DNA of 64,000 bases from Deltaproteobacteria bacterium (GCA_002731275.1 PCBK01000165.1:1-64000); one strand, 5' to 3'. Shown: positions 54,722 through 64,000, numbered from the stretch's first letter. Notes: generated by a model from the sequence alone, not told the origin. A program made the numbers and translations.

Positions 54722-55420
54722 TCATCGCTTCATAGAGGCGACTTTGTCGATTTGTTCGCGTTTTCCTATGCAGGAGATGATGTCATTTTCCTGTATTTTG
54801 TCGTCAGGACCAGGGTTGTGATTGACTTTTTCCTGTAGTTGTTCGGTTCCATCGGGCAGGAGTTTGCGTTTTCTCTGCTTGATCGCGATGACGTTGAGAC
54901 CGTATTTCTTGCGCAGCTCAAGCTCTGCGAGTGTTTTTCCATAGAACGAAGGTGGAGCGGTGATATCACTCATCGAGTACCCATCATCGGAGATGGCTGC
55001 GAGTTCGAGGACATTGGGTTGTGTGATCCGACGGACGAGTTTTTGGGCGACAAATTGCTCTGGATTGATCACCTCATGTGCTCCGACGAGTTTGAGGATT
55101 CTTCCGTGCAATGAGCTCGTCGAGCGTGCGATCAACCACTCTACACCCAAACCTGCGATCAAGGCTGTCGTCATGATGCTTGCTTCTACAGAGTGTTCAC
55201 CGATGGTGACGATGACCGCGTCCATGTCTGTGAGGGAGGCCATTTTCAGGTTGTTTTGGACTGTCGTATCGAGACTAACAGCCCTCGTCACTTCGTGTTT
55301 GAATTGTTCGATGAGGACAAGATCTTTATCGATGGCGAGGACTTCTGCGCCACTTTTGGCGAGTGTCTGTGCGAGATGGGAACCAAAGTTTCCCAGTCCG
55401 ATCACGGCAAATCGCATCAT
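54722..55420 (-). CDS. ktrA: Potassium uptake regulatory subunit KtrA/TrkA family
   Basis: This 232-residue cytosolic protein has a Rossmann RCK-N domain with GLGNFGSHLA (nucleotide-binding glycines), VLAIDKD and VIVTIGEH, and an RCK-C domain from about 140 (GKTLAELELRKKYGLNVIAI). Such proteins form the gating ring of Ktr potassium channels, binding ATP/ADP or NAD(H). ATG 55420 has AGGAG nearby. It follows ktrB by 18 bases on the same strand, so they form an operon. Confidence 0.93.
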   Translation of the reverse strand: MMRFAVIGLGNFGSHLAQTLAKSGAEVLAIDKDLVLIEQFKHEVTRAVSLDTTVQNNLKMASLTDMDAVIVTIGEHSVEASIMTTALIAGLGVEWLIARSTSSLHGRILKLVGAHEVINPEQFVAQKLVRRITQPNVLELAAISDDGYSMSDITAPPSFYGKTLAELELRKKYGLNVIAIKQRKRKLLPDGTEQLQEKVNHNPGPDDKIQENDIISCIGKREQIDKVASMKR

Positions 55421-55438
55421 GCTCTCTCTCCTATGTCA

Positions 55439-57178
55439 TTAACCAACATAAACGCGTTCTTGTGGGTATTTGTATTGGGCTTTTGTGATCCGTTCGCCTA
55501 CTGCGAATGCGAGGGTCAGGGGGCCGAGTCGGCCTAAGAACATTGCGAAGGTGATCGCGAGCTTTCCAAAGAAGTTGAGCTTGCTTGTCGTCCCGATACC
55601 ATCAGGCGTTGCAACTGTGAGTCCCACGGTCCCAATGGCCGAAGAGACCTCAAAGAACAGGTGGAGGAAAGGGACGCCGGGGTGGGTGAGGGCGAGCGCA
55701 AACAAAAATAGAAAGATCAGAACCGTAAACACCGAGATGATCGCGGTGGCTTTGAGGATGGTCTCTTGTGGCAGTGTCCGCTCGAAGACTTCAACCTCTT
55801 TGCGACCTCGCAGTGTAGAAGACAACGACAAGTAGAGGATCGCCAGCGTGTTTACCTTGAGCCCACCGGCTGTACCACCAGAAGCACCACCTATAATCAT
55901 AAAGAAGATCATCATCAACATCGTCGCAGGCGTCAGTAAAGAGTAATCCACTGTGTTGAAGCCCGCGGTCCGAAGCGTCACGGCTTGAAATAAGGCCGCG
56001 AGGCATTTGTCGATGGGGCTGAGATGTTTGAGGCTGTGTTGCCACTCGAGTCCAAGAAAGAGGAAAAATGCCGAAACGAGTAGGAGAAAGTAAGCAATGA
56101 GCACGATCTTTGTGTTGAGTGGTAGGCTCTGTAAGTACATCCGCGCACTCCATAAAAATGAGTGCCGTTGTTTGACCTCCAGAAAACGTCTATAGCGCTG
56201 TCTACTCGATATACTCGCAAGGACTGGAAATCCTATCCCACCGAGAACGATCAACGCCATGATCGTGACATTGATGCCTAATTCGGTCTGGAAAGGGACG
56301 AGACTGTTCCCCCACAAGGCGAAGCCCGCGTTGCAAAAAGCTGAGATGGAGTGGAAAATGGCGTGGTAGAAGGGGGTTTTGATGTGATATTGGGGGTCTA
56401 TCCAGTAAAAGTACAGAATGAGCGCGCCAACGAGCTCCGTGAGAAATGTCGCGATGACGATAAAGCGAAGTAAGCGAAGGACTGTTCCAGGTGTCGGCTC
56501 GTCCAGGATCTCTCCCAGCGCGTGTTGTCCAAGAATACCAAGTCGCCGACCCATCAGCCAGATGATAAAACTCGAGAGCGTCATGATCCCAAGTCCACCG
56601 ACCTGGATCAAACCAAGGATGATGAGCTGTCCAAAGAGCGTAAAGTCTTCGGGGGTGTTCATGATCGCGAGCCCTGTCACACAGGTCGCGCTTGTCGCCG
56701 TGAAGAGTGCGTCGATAAATGGGAGCTGGTGGATATTTTTGGTGGCAGCAGGCATCATCAGCAAGGCTGTTCCCAGGAGGATAATGCCTCCAAAGCTCGA
56801 TACCATAAGACGTGCAGGGCGCATCAGGATCCGTTCAAGTGCGGATTTTCCGTGCTGCCATCGCAGCATCAATCGTCCAACTACGATCATCTGTCGTATC
56901 GCGAGCAGTCCAAACCACGCCTTTCCTTGCAGCAGCAGCGGCGGACCTATCAATCCGATGCTGATCTCGATGATATGTACTTTGAGCCACTTCATGGGAT
57001 GTCGGGTATTTTGGACGGTCTCCCAATCCATCCATACACTCATCACAAAACCAAGCAAGAAGACTGTGACGATGGGGGGCCATGTTGTGTGAGGGAGTGT
57101 GTTGAGTGCCCAAAACAAAAGCAGTGGGAGCGCGAGCAGGTTGAGAATAAGTGTCCACCTCTCAGTGGTGTTGAGCAT
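55439..57178 (-). CDS. ktrB: TrkH/KtrB family potassium transporter membrane subunit
   Basis: This 579-residue protein has about twelve helices: an N-terminal extension of three to four helices (1-125), then four pore modules. Selectivity-type segments are TATSATCVTGLA, HSISAFCNAGFALWG, ALFQAVTLRTAGFNTVD and SAIGTVGLTVATPDG, each with the conserved Gly of KtrB. It pairs with the KtrA protein encoded 18 bases downstream to import potassium. The upstream spacer (57179-57301) is 123 bases and shows no strong promoter. Confidence 0.94.
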   Translation of the reverse strand: MLNTTERWTLILNLLALPLLLFWALNTLPHTTWPPIVTVFLLGFVMSVWMDWETVQNTRHPMKWLKVHIIEISIGLIGPPLLLQGKAWFGLLAIRQMIVVGRLMLRWQHGKSALERILMRPARLMVSSFGGIILLGTALLMMPAATKNIHQLPFIDALFTATSATCVTGLAIMNTPEDFTLFGQLIILGLIQVGGLGIMTLSSFIIWLMGRRLGILGQHALGEILDEPTPGTVLRLLRFIVIATFLTELVGALILYFYWIDPQYHIKTPFYHAIFHSISAFCNAGFALWGNSLVPFQTELGINVTIMALIVLGGIGFPVLASISSRQRYRRFLEVKQRHSFLWSARMYLQSLPLNTKIVLIAYFLLLVSAFFLFLGLEWQHSLKHLSPIDKCLAALFQAVTLRTAGFNTVDYSLLTPATMLMMIFFMIIGGASGGTAGGLKVNTLAILYLSLSSTLRGRKEVEVFERTLPQETILKATAIISVFTVLIFLFLFALALTHPGVPFLHLFFEVSSAIGTVGLTVATPDGIGTTSKLNFFGKLAITFAMFLGRLGPLTLAFAVGERITKAQYKYPQERVYVG

Positions 57179-57301
57179 GGTTGTTCTTCTCCAAAATACC
57201 AGGAAGAGATGCTACGCGAGAACCTTTGTGAGAAGGGATAGTATCACAGAAGAGGGGAGTTTTCGAATGGAAATTGTGGTGGGATGTGCTTGCTCAGTGG
57301 A

Positions 57302-60214
57302 TCAATTGTCGAGGTAGGGTTGGATAAATTCAATGAATTGAACTTCGACAGTTTCGAGGCCAAACTTGTAGACGTAGCTGCTCGCGAGATGGGCACCAAA
57401 GATCGCTTGCAGGTAATTTTCGGGGACACGTTGGTAGAACGTGTCAAAGCCGACTTTATCGAGCAAGGATTGTGGGCATGCTTCTGAGAGGACGCGTTTT
57501 TTGAGTGATTCATTGCTCCACAACGACGATTGCTTGATCTGGTCGTTGAGCGCGTTGATCTTGCGGCTAAGCTGATCTGTGAGAATGCTTCTCGGTGTAC
57601 CTGTTCGCTCATGTTCACGCCAAATACATTCGAACTCGTTATCGGCGTTTTCTTTGATGCGTTTGTGCACTTCTTGGATGTAGTTTTGGTAAAACTCTGG
57701 AACCTGTCCATCTTTTACGGCCATATGCTCGGCAAATTCTTCATCACTGAAGGCGAGGCTCGCGAGGACTTCGAGGGACGAAGAGGTGACGCCACCTTTG
57801 TTCGCGGATGCATCTTTGAAGACGACAACACCGGATTTTTCAAGCGCAAGTCGTGCTTCTTGTGTGAGGAAGAGGTTGGCACCTTCGACGATGTACTTGA
57901 AGCGGGGGTTGCCATCTTGATCGAAGAGTTTGTCGACGTTGTTGATATGGATAGCTTCGGGGCGCCCTCCACATGGAACAAACAGGTCTGCGGCCGCGAG
58001 TGGATTGAGGTGGAACTCATTGCGGAAGGTCAGACCACTCTCCACAAGCGTGCCGTCAGGCAGGCTGATATCTCGATCCGTGACGTTGATGAGAAATCCA
58101 CTCTCTGAGAGCTTGGAGGTGTCAAAGTGTTCGACCATTTGGCGTCCACGGGCGAGCTTGTACAGCTCTTGGCGTTCGATTCCATTGGGGTCGTAAAGGA
58201 CGCCGCTGCCGTCGACGATCGCGATGGTTTTGTCTTTCGAGATTTTGATCTCGTTGGAGCCGAGGTCCCCATCTGGACCACCTGTTTGGAACTTGGTGAT
58301 TGTCTCTTCGTCAACACCGAGCTTTGCAAGGATACCCACGACATATTGGTGGATAGAGCGTGTCGTCATACCGTAGAGATCGTGTGGGATTCCACCATCT
58401 TCGATTGATTTTCCTGTGGTGAATGCCTTCCAGAACGGGTAGTCGCGTTTGCGCGCGTGTTTGGAAGCCCAGTCCATCAACTCAGCAGTTCCTTCGTCCG
58501 GTCCGAGGAAGAGAATCTCTTTGTTGTTGTCATGGTTCATGATCTCTTCGTTGGGCATCAATAGGTCGAGCATACAGTCGATGTATTTTTTGAAGGCGAC
58601 GGTCGCTTTGTCTTGGTGCTCAAGGGAGAGCAGGACTGTCCCTTTTGAACCACCTTCAGGGATATCTTTGTTTTTCTTTTGTTGTGTGTGAGCGAGGTCG
58701 TAGTTTTCATCGAACAAGAAGTCGATGTTACGGGAGAAGGCCTGTCTGTTGTTGGAGCGGATAATCCTGATCCCACCCCGCGCGATGTCGCGGAATCGCA
58801 CATGGAATCCACGGAATTCGCTACCGACCATAAAGAAGATACCAAACGGACGTGTTGGGTAGTCCTGTTGGCCGAGAAAGACAGGATCGAGTCGGAAGGC
58901 CAAAGCGACTTTGCTGTTTTTGTAGAAGTTGGTGCGGATGATGTGACGGTTGAAGTGCAGGAAGAAGGATAAGATCAACTCGTCAACATTAGAGGAGACA
59001 GACTTTTTGATGTGAGACTGTAGCTCCTCGTTGTGTTTGGGATCATACGCTTTGGGTGTGATAGACTCGGACACAAAGTGGTAGCTGTGGAAGTCCTTGT
59101 AGAGCTCCTTGATCAGCTCGGGATAGCGGAAGATCGTTTCCGCGATACGACCTTCAGTGAAGGAGTCCTTGTTGAGGCGGTGCTTAAATTGGTTGAGCAG
59201 TCCGAGGCCGATTGGGTCGTCTCTAAACTTGCGCGCGAGGGCGATATATTCTTGGTTGTAGCGCGTGAGAAATTGGTGCGCAAACTTCCATCCGGCGTAT
59301 GCGTAGACAGCTTCTTGTGCGGAGAGCTTTCCTTCGCGAAAGAGCGGTGTGACAGAGGTACGTGGGAGGACGTACACGAGGCTGATGTCCTCCCGCAGGT
59401 TGTTGATCGCCTCTTCGCTCGGGCCGTTTGTGAAGTAGATGCTGTAAACGACGACGTTGTTGGCAAACTGCTCGACGTACTTTCTGTTTGATTGGATGTT
59501 GTAGGAGTTGAGCACATCGCTAACAGCGGAGAAGTAACTGTGTGTACTGCCTCTGTGGTGTGCGATTGTTACGCGCTTTTCGTTGGTCTCTGGTTTATCG
59601 GAGATCTCGATGATGGGACCGAGGTGTTGCTCAGCTTTGCGGATAATCCGTTTATATCGCTCAATGGTCTGTGGCTTGGTGCTTCTCAGGAAGCTCTTCG
59701 CGGAGAGTGTGTTGATATCAAACCCATCGTTGGGGTTGTCTTCACCGAAATTTGGAGGCGTGAGGAAGTAGAAGCGCAAGAAGCTTTCGGGGTCTTCGGA
59801 GGAGAGTGTGCCTGTTGTGCGGTAGGATTGAAGTCGGTAGTCGGGGTATTTTTCCTCGATACGACGTTCGATTTGTATGGAGAGTTGGTGTTGGCTTTTA
59901 CATACGTAAAGGGCGATGTCTTCTCGTTCGCTGTGGAGGTGAACACCGACATCTTTTTCACCGCTGGCTTGATCGAGGATCTTGGCGGCGTAGAGGGACT
60001 GAATGTGCTTGGCGATCAGACTTGCGGGGGTTGTGTCGAAGTAGTATTGATCCAAACCGAGACCGTGGAAGAACCACTCAATTTCACGGAGGATGATCGT
60101 ATCCGTAAACGTATCTTCTTGGTGGATAAGGGTATAGACCTTTTGAATTTGCTCGATAGATGCGCCACTTTTCTGTGCGAGGTCAGCGAGCCTTTTTTGG
60201 ATTTCCGCTGTCAT
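57302..60214 (-). CDS. NAD-specific glutamate dehydrogenase, 115-kDa class
   Basis: This 970-residue enzyme oxidises L-glutamate to 2-oxoglutarate with NAD. The catalytic core is visible at VRFRDIARGGIRI, DIPEGGSKGTVLL, FLGPDEGTAELMDWA, KAFTTGKSIEDGGIPHDLYG and FQTGGPDGDLGSNEI, then the NAD-binding IVDGSGVLYDP and FVPCGGRPEAI. The length fits the large 115-kDa class known from fungi (Gdh2-like) and some bacteria, and is shorter than the 180-kDa bacterial GDH. The N-terminal 400 residues hold regulatory helical domains. ATG 60214 has GGAG 10 bases upstream. It is transcribed from the promoter at 60294-60322. Confidence 0.9.
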   Translation of the reverse strand: MTAEIQKRLADLAQKSGASIEQIQKVYTLIHQEDTFTDTIILREIEWFFHGLGLDQYYFDTTPASLIAKHIQSLYAAKILDQASGEKDVGVHLHSEREDIALYVCKSQHQLSIQIERRIEEKYPDYRLQSYRTTGTLSSEDPESFLRFYFLTPPNFGEDNPNDGFDINTLSAKSFLRSTKPQTIERYKRIIRKAEQHLGPIIEISDKPETNEKRVTIAHHRGSTHSYFSAVSDVLNSYNIQSNRKYVEQFANNVVVYSIYFTNGPSEEAINNLREDISLVYVLPRTSVTPLFREGKLSAQEAVYAYAGWKFAHQFLTRYNQEYIALARKFRDDPIGLGLLNQFKHRLNKDSFTEGRIAETIFRYPELIKELYKDFHSYHFVSESITPKAYDPKHNEELQSHIKKSVSSNVDELILSFFLHFNRHIIRTNFYKNSKVALAFRLDPVFLGQQDYPTRPFGIFFMVGSEFRGFHVRFRDIARGGIRIIRSNNRQAFSRNIDFLFDENYDLAHTQQKKNKDIPEGGSKGTVLLSLEHQDKATVAFKKYIDCMLDLLMPNEEIMNHDNNKEILFLGPDEGTAELMDWASKHARKRDYPFWKAFTTGKSIEDGGIPHDLYGMTTRSIHQYVVGILAKLGVDEETITKFQTGGPDGDLGSNEIKISKDKTIAIVDGSGVLYDPNGIERQELYKLARGRQMVEHFDTSKLSESGFLINVTDRDISLPDGTLVESGLTFRNEFHLNPLAAADLFVPCGGRPEAIHINNVDKLFDQDGNPRFKYIVEGANLFLTQEARLALEKSGVVVFKDASANKGGVTSSSLEVLASLAFSDEEFAEHMAVKDGQVPEFYQNYIQEVHKRIKENADNEFECIWREHERTGTPRSILTDQLSRKINALNDQIKQSSLWSNESLKKRVLSEACPQSLLDKVGFDTFYQRVPENYLQAIFGAHLASSYVYKFGLETVEVQFIEFIQPYLDN

Positions 60215-60293
60215 AAAGTATCATCTCCGTGTCATGGGTCCATATTGCGGACGATGTAGCAGGTGGTATGTTATCCTACATTACGTTACCCCT

Positions 60294-60322
60294 GATATAC
60301 TTGAAGTTCACCATCGTATCAA
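60294..60322 (-). promoter_or_regulatory. Promoter for the glutamate dehydrogenase gene
   Basis: On the minus strand TTGATA (60317-60322) and TATATC (60294-60299) are separated by 17 bases, a good sigma-70-type match. Transcription from about 60287 gives a leader of roughly 70 bases. The remainder of the 262-base gap (60215-60476) shows no gene. Confidence 0.5.
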
Positions 60323-60476
60323 GCGAAACTTCGCACTTTTTGAGGACCTTCGAGAAAAGCGAAATTATGAATATCTCTTCATTTTTTGCTTTCTGTTCTA
60401 AATCCTTGACCTTGCGAAGAGCTGTCTGTGTTTGTGGGGGATTGTTTTTTGAGGGGAGAAAAGTGGGGAGTGGGGA

Positions 60477-62966
60477 TTATTTTTTGGGATCAGCGCAACA
60501 ACGAAATCCGAGTGTACCTTTTCGCGTACTAGGTGGTTTGTTGCTTCGACTTGCGCAGCGCACGTCCCAGTCAGGTCGCCTGGAGGAGCCACCACGGATG
60601 ATACGCCAGGATTTTCCTGCACGAAATCTCGAAGAGGTCCACTCTGCGACGTTTCCGCTCAGATCGTAGACTCGGAAGGAGCTGCGACAGGAGCGAAAGC
60701 GACCTGTGCTGGCGATTGATCGGTTTTTTCCGGCCTTTGTGCGTGTGTTGCAAGCATTTGGATTAAATTTGTTGCCATACGGATAGCGGTAGTTGCGGTA
60801 TCCTTTACAAGCTCGCTCCCACTCCTTTTCGGTGCAGAGGCGTTTGCCTCTTTTTTCGCAAGCAGACTTGGCTTGTGACCAACTTACGTTGACTTTGGGG
60901 CGCCTTCCTCTACCAGGAAACTCGTATCGATCGATACAATATGAGCGAGTAAAGGTGCGGACATTTGCTTTTTCACCAAAGGAACGCATCTCATCGTTGG
61001 CGGCACTTCCCATTTTGAACGAGCCGCTCATGATGTATTTCATTCCGCTTGGACAGGGTGATGTCCTTCTGGGAGGTGGACGTCTCACGACACGAGGTGT
61101 GACTTTTTTCGTTCTGCGCTTGGGCGGTGGTCTCCGCTCGATCCTGCGCGCTGGTGGCGGTCGTCGCTCGGGGCGTTTTTCGGGACGTTGTTCGGGGTGC
61201 TGCTCTGGGCGTTTTTCTGGTGGTGTTGTGCGTTTGTTGGTTTGTGGTCGGCCCGCAGGGGGGCCGTTCATTTCTATCCCTACACGCGGCACAAGCGGTG
61301 TGTTTCGTGGAGTCCCAACGCGCTCTCTCGGGCGTGGCCTGGACTGTCGACGTCTCGACGCGAGTATGCGCCGCTGTGCTTGTCGTTTCGCCGCCTGTTG
61401 TGGAAAGTACACAAACTTGAGATAGATGCCGATCCCACCTGCACCAAACAAGAGCAGGATACCGAGGAAGAACAAGAAGATACCGAGGGCAGAAAAACCT
61501 CCGTCGTCGTCCTCATGTGGGTGGGGGAGGTTGGGTTGCGGTACAGCCATCCGCTGTGGTGGAGGCGCGATGGGCGCCCCTCCAAAGTCATTGGGTCTTC
61601 GGGGCGTTTGGAGTACGGGCGCACGTGGCGGATGAAATGGGGATGTTGGCCCTTGCCCTGGAAGATTGGGAGGGTTGAGAGGTCGTGCGTTCTGTCCTGA
61701 GCCTGGTGGCAGTGGAGGTGAACTGGAGAGCGCTGGAGGAGGCTCATGTGACTCCAACAGTTCGTCGAGTTCTTCTTGTAGCTTCTCTGATTGGGGTGAA
61801 CTTGCTGCCACTGGTAGTGGTGGAGGTGTTGTGCTTCCTCCTGCTGACGGGAGCGGTGGAGGTGTGAGTTCCCCTGCGCTGTCGAATGTGACAGGTGGAG
61901 GCTCAAGTTCTTCTTCTTCTTCGAAGGCTGCGAAGGGGGAGGGAGGTGGATGAAGCTCGTCAAGCAGCGCGTGTCTGTCTGCATCGGAGATGACAGTGGG
62001 AACATCTTCGTCTTCGGCAAGCTCGCCGTGGTCGAGGATGTTGGAGATATCCGCGAGGAGATCTGCCACGTGCTGATAGCGAAGCATTGGGTCCGGATCA
62101 ACAGCTCTCTTGAAGACAACGTCGAGCAAAGGCTCGCAATCTGGGTTGAGCTCGTTGATGGATTCGAATTGTTCTTTGTAGATCTTTCCTGTGAGCATCT
62201 CGCCGAGCAGTACGCCCATTGAGTAGATGTCTGCGCGGTTGTCAGTCTCTTGCCCTCCGCGTACTTCTGGTGCGAGGTAGTACAGACTGTCACCCTGATC
62301 TTTTTGCGCACGGAGGAGTTTGTCATGCGCGAGCGCCGGCGCGATGCCAAGGTCCGTAAGTTTGAGGACGTCGGGCAGGACGATGATATTTTGGGGCTTC
62401 AAATAGCCGTGAAAGAGTGTGGTGTGTGCATATTCGAGGGCTTCGGCAATTTGTGAGAGGATAGGCTCGACCTCTGAGAGCGCAAATACTTGCTTTTTGT
62501 CTTTGCGCAAGTTGATGATTTTGCGCAGAGTCAACCCTTCGAGGTATTGCATCGTGAAGTAAAAGTTTTGGCCATCAAGCCCTTCATCGTATATGCGGAT
62601 GATGTTGGTGTGGGACAACTTTCGCACACGCCGGAGCGCTTTTCGTAGCTCAAGTGTCGTGTCCCCTGACAAAAAGGTCGGCAGGATCACCTTGAGGGCG
62701 AGCTCCATGTCCAGATCTTTGTCGATGACTTTGTACACTGCTCCCAGCGCGCCACTTCCGAGGACTTCCTTGACTTCAAACCGACCGGCGATTGTCGAGC
62801 CGACGCGGTAAGGTAGATCGGAAGGTGCCTGTTGACGGCGCTTACGCCTCAGTGTAATTGTTCCTGTTTTCTTTCCCTGACTGGACTGTCCTGCCAATGA
62901 TGCTCCGCAGTTATGGCAAGAGATCGCATCATTCGCTACATGAGTTCCACAACGATGACAAAGCAC
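60477..62966 (-). CDS. Degenerate Ser/Thr kinase fused to SUMF1-like domain
   Basis: This 829-residue protein has a zinc ribbon (CHRC and CHNC, residues 3-20) and a kinase fold (62-310) with K92 in ALKV and DLG at 205-207. The catalytic loop is HGYLKPQN (186-193), so the proton-accepting Asp of HRD is Tyr and the Arg is Gly. A Pro-rich linker (330-490), one membrane helix (about 500-525) and an Arg/Pro-rich stretch follow. The C-terminal 192 residues are a SUMF1/formylglycine-generating-like domain (MSGSFKMGS, RLCTEKEWERAC, LSGNVAEW, GFRC). It lacks the CxxxxC pair of catalytic enzymes near RGGS. GTG 62966 follows AAAAGGAG. Confidence 0.88.
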   Translation of the reverse strand: MLCHRCGTHVANDAISCHNCGASLAGQSSQGKKTGTITLRRKRRQQAPSDLPYRVGSTIAGRFEVKEVLGSGALGAVYKVIDKDLDMELALKVILPTFLSGDTTLELRKALRRVRKLSHTNIIRIYDEGLDGQNFYFTMQYLEGLTLRKIINLRKDKKQVFALSEVEPILSQIAEALEYAHTTLFHGYLKPQNIIVLPDVLKLTDLGIAPALAHDKLLRAQKDQGDSLYYLAPEVRGGQETDNRADIYSMGVLLGEMLTGKIYKEQFESINELNPDCEPLLDVVFKRAVDPDPMLRYQHVADLLADISNILDHGELAEDEDVPTVISDADRHALLDELHPPPSPFAAFEEEEELEPPPVTFDSAGELTPPPLPSAGGSTTPPPLPVAASSPQSEKLQEELDELLESHEPPPALSSSPPLPPGSGQNARPLNPPNLPGQGPTSPFHPPRAPVLQTPRRPNDFGGAPIAPPPQRMAVPQPNLPHPHEDDDGGFSALGIFLFFLGILLLFGAGGIGIYLKFVYFPQQAAKRQAQRRILASRRRQSRPRPRERVGTPRNTPLVPRVGIEMNGPPAGRPQTNKRTTPPEKRPEQHPEQRPEKRPERRPPPARRIERRPPPKRRTKKVTPRVVRRPPPRRTSPCPSGMKYIMSGSFKMGSAANDEMRSFGEKANVRTFTRSYCIDRYEFPGRGRRPKVNVSWSQAKSACEKRGKRLCTEKEWERACKGYRNYRYPYGNKFNPNACNTRTKAGKNRSIASTGRFRSCRSSFRVYDLSGNVAEWTSSRFRAGKSWRIIRGGSSRRPDWDVRCASRSNKPPSTRKGTLGFRCCADPKK

Positions 62967-63231
62967 CCTCGACTCCTTTTTCGTACCCTGTATTGCGATT
63001 GGTGTACTTCTTGATGATAGGGCATGACCCTTTGTAATGAATCCAAACTAGCAGGTGAGAATAGACCTATTTCACGCATCCGTCAAGAGATCGCGGTTTA
63101 TCAGCCACTTTTTTCTTCACTGTGACTGTGTTTTTGGTACATTGGACCAGAGGCCGTAAGAAAAAGTCATGAGTTGCTGTGAGCGCGCATGGCTTGGCAC
63201 ATTTATCCTGACAGAGTGTTGGAGATACACG

Positions 63232-63807
63232 ATGATTTTACTTTTAGCGTTCCTGTTTTACGGTGTCATATTGCTCATCTCTGTGGGAGGTGCCTGGTTG
63301 TTCGGCGACTTTTCTTGGTGGTTTCCTCCCCGTAGTTGGCAGGGGATTGGGATCGACGTTGGGATTGGCGTTGGGGGTGGATTGATTCTTGTACTCATCA
63401 GTTTGTGGATGACCCGAACGTTTTCTTGGGGGAAATCACTGGCTGAAGAGTTTGCTGTTGTGCTTGGACCGCTTAAGTGGTGGGAAATTTTGGGACTTGC
63501 GTTGCTGAGTGGTATCTGTGAAGAGGCGCTCTTTCGGGCGGCTTTGTTGCCACACATCGGTCTGTTCGCGAGCAGTGTTTTGTTTGCCCTTGCTCATGTC
63601 GGCAGAAAGAAGTTTTTTCTTGGCTGGACGGCTTTCGCTTTTGTCTTTGGATTGATCGCAGGCAGCTTGTTTCAGTGGCGTTTGGGCTTGCTGCTCCCTG
63701 CAACTTTGCATATCACCGTAAATCTCATCAATTTGTACTGGATTACGAGATTCTATGCTCCCAAAGATCAACAACTTCCTCCATTGCGTATGCAGGTCCT
63801 ACCATGA
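63232..63807 (+). CDS. CPBP family intramembrane metalloprotease
   Basis: This 191-residue membrane protein shows the CPBP (Abi, type II CAAX protease-like) signatures: EEALFRA (Glu-Glu and Arg), FALAHV and the His/Asn of LHITVNLIN, within about five membrane helices. The family cleaves substrates inside the membrane or has bacteriocin-immunity roles; the substrate is unknown. ATG 63232 has GGAG 8 bases upstream. A weak promoter (TTGGTA and TAAGAA at 17-base spacing, near 63137-63165) lies in the 265-base divergent spacer shared with the pseudokinase gene. Its stop is 2 bases from the convergent SpoIID-like gene. Confidence 0.85.
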   Translation: MILLLAFLFYGVILLISVGGAWLFGDFSWWFPPRSWQGIGIDVGIGVGGGLILVLISLWMTRTFSWGKSLAEEFAVVLGPLKWWEILGLALLSGICEEALFRAALLPHIGLFASSVLFALAHVGRKKFFLGWTAFAFVFGLIAGSLFQWRLGLLLPATLHITVNLINLYWITRFYAPKDQQLPPLRMQVLP

Positions 63808-63809
63808 CA

Positions 63810-64000
63810 TCAATAGACCCGTATCAGTGAGGTTTTCGAGTAATAGTGCTTGAGAATCTTTCTGTATGTATGTCCCGCACGGGCCCTTCCCATCGCACCG
63901 TGCTGACACATCCCTACACCATGCCCCCAGCCTCCCCCGATAAATTGCCAACCCCACAGGCGTCCCCCCACGCTCCGTTTGCGCAGTATGAACATGCTAC
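63810..64000 (-). CDS. SpoIID/LytB-domain protein, C-terminal part, cut by window edge
   Basis: The frame is open to the right edge; only the last 63 or so residues are visible. [19 protein letters not shown], then [14 protein letters not shown], is the terminal signature of SpoIID/LytB domains, which in Bacillus is a peptidoglycan lytic transglycosylase that removes peptide-free strands. Here the second conserved Ser/Tyr region reads MCQHGA. The start lies outside the window. In non-sporulating Gram-negative bacteria such domains occur in amidase-enhancer-like proteins. Confidence 0.8.
   Translation of the reverse strand, partial: SMFILRKRSVGGRLWGWQFIGGGWGHGVGMCQHGAMGRARAGHTYRKILKHYYSKTSLIRVY

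Overview
The window looks like chromosome of a Gram-negative bacterium with a complex signalling lifestyle, most likely Myxococcota-like (former Deltaproteobacteria). This is inferred from gene content, not from a search. The signs are three eukaryote-type Ser/Thr kinase-fold proteins, a double-FHA protein, a hybrid histidine kinase, a 1940-residue TPR protein, many outer-envelope lipoproteins with Glu-Pro-rich linkers or Cys-rich C-termini, a 115-kDa-class NAD-glutamate dehydrogenase and a lone SpoIID-type domain. Base composition is moderate, roughly half G+C by eye. No rRNA, tRNA, CRISPR array, transposase or phage gene was seen.

Layout. 1-10 kb: DUF4013 membrane protein, strictosidine-synthase-like beta-propeller, a convergent membrane protein, an ABC-2 exporter pair, a hybrid sensor kinase with its own receiver and HPt, and an M48/HtpX-like protease. 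10-19 kb: DUF1015 protein, lipoproteins (two are distant paralogues), an LRR protein, and a translationally coupled RbfA-like/RtcB RNA-ligase pair. 19-24.8 kb: a 0.9-kb gene-free stretch, a tail-anchored unknown, a PI-PLC-type lipoprotein, a Glu-Pro lipoprotein and a pilin/membrane/zinc-ribbon chimera. 25-33.6 kb: a run of plus-strand genes comprising a lipoprotein, MacB/LolCDE-type ABC ATPase and permease, a small membrane protein, a TacT-like GNAT with an upstream partner, htpG and a patatin.

33.7-64 kb: a giant kinase-ATPase-TPR regulator, a Cys-rich lipoprotein with a well-formed promoter and operator, the giant TPR protein, a TPR lipoprotein-FHA-rsmE cluster, a zinc-ribbon Ser/Thr kinase, a secreted TULIP/BPI-like protein facing a GspG-tailed protein, the KtrB-KtrA potassium channel pair, NAD-GDH, a degenerate kinase fused to a SUMF1-like domain, a CPBP protease and, cut by the right edge, a SpoIID-domain protein.

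The most interesting points are: (i) the RbfA-like/RtcB pair, which could be a small-subunit rRNA repair module; (ii) two long, nearly perfect intergenic palindromes (17029-17184 and 20580-20707); (iii) domain chimeras, namely pilin N-terminus plus polytopic membrane protein plus zinc ribbons, a GspG C-terminal domain without a pilin N-terminus, and a pseudokinase fused to a SUMF1-like domain lacking its catalytic cysteines; (iv) a TacT-like GNAT with a non-canonical partner and a Tyr-to-Phe change; (v) a promoter plus terminator arrangement at 37403-37547 that could make a small RNA.
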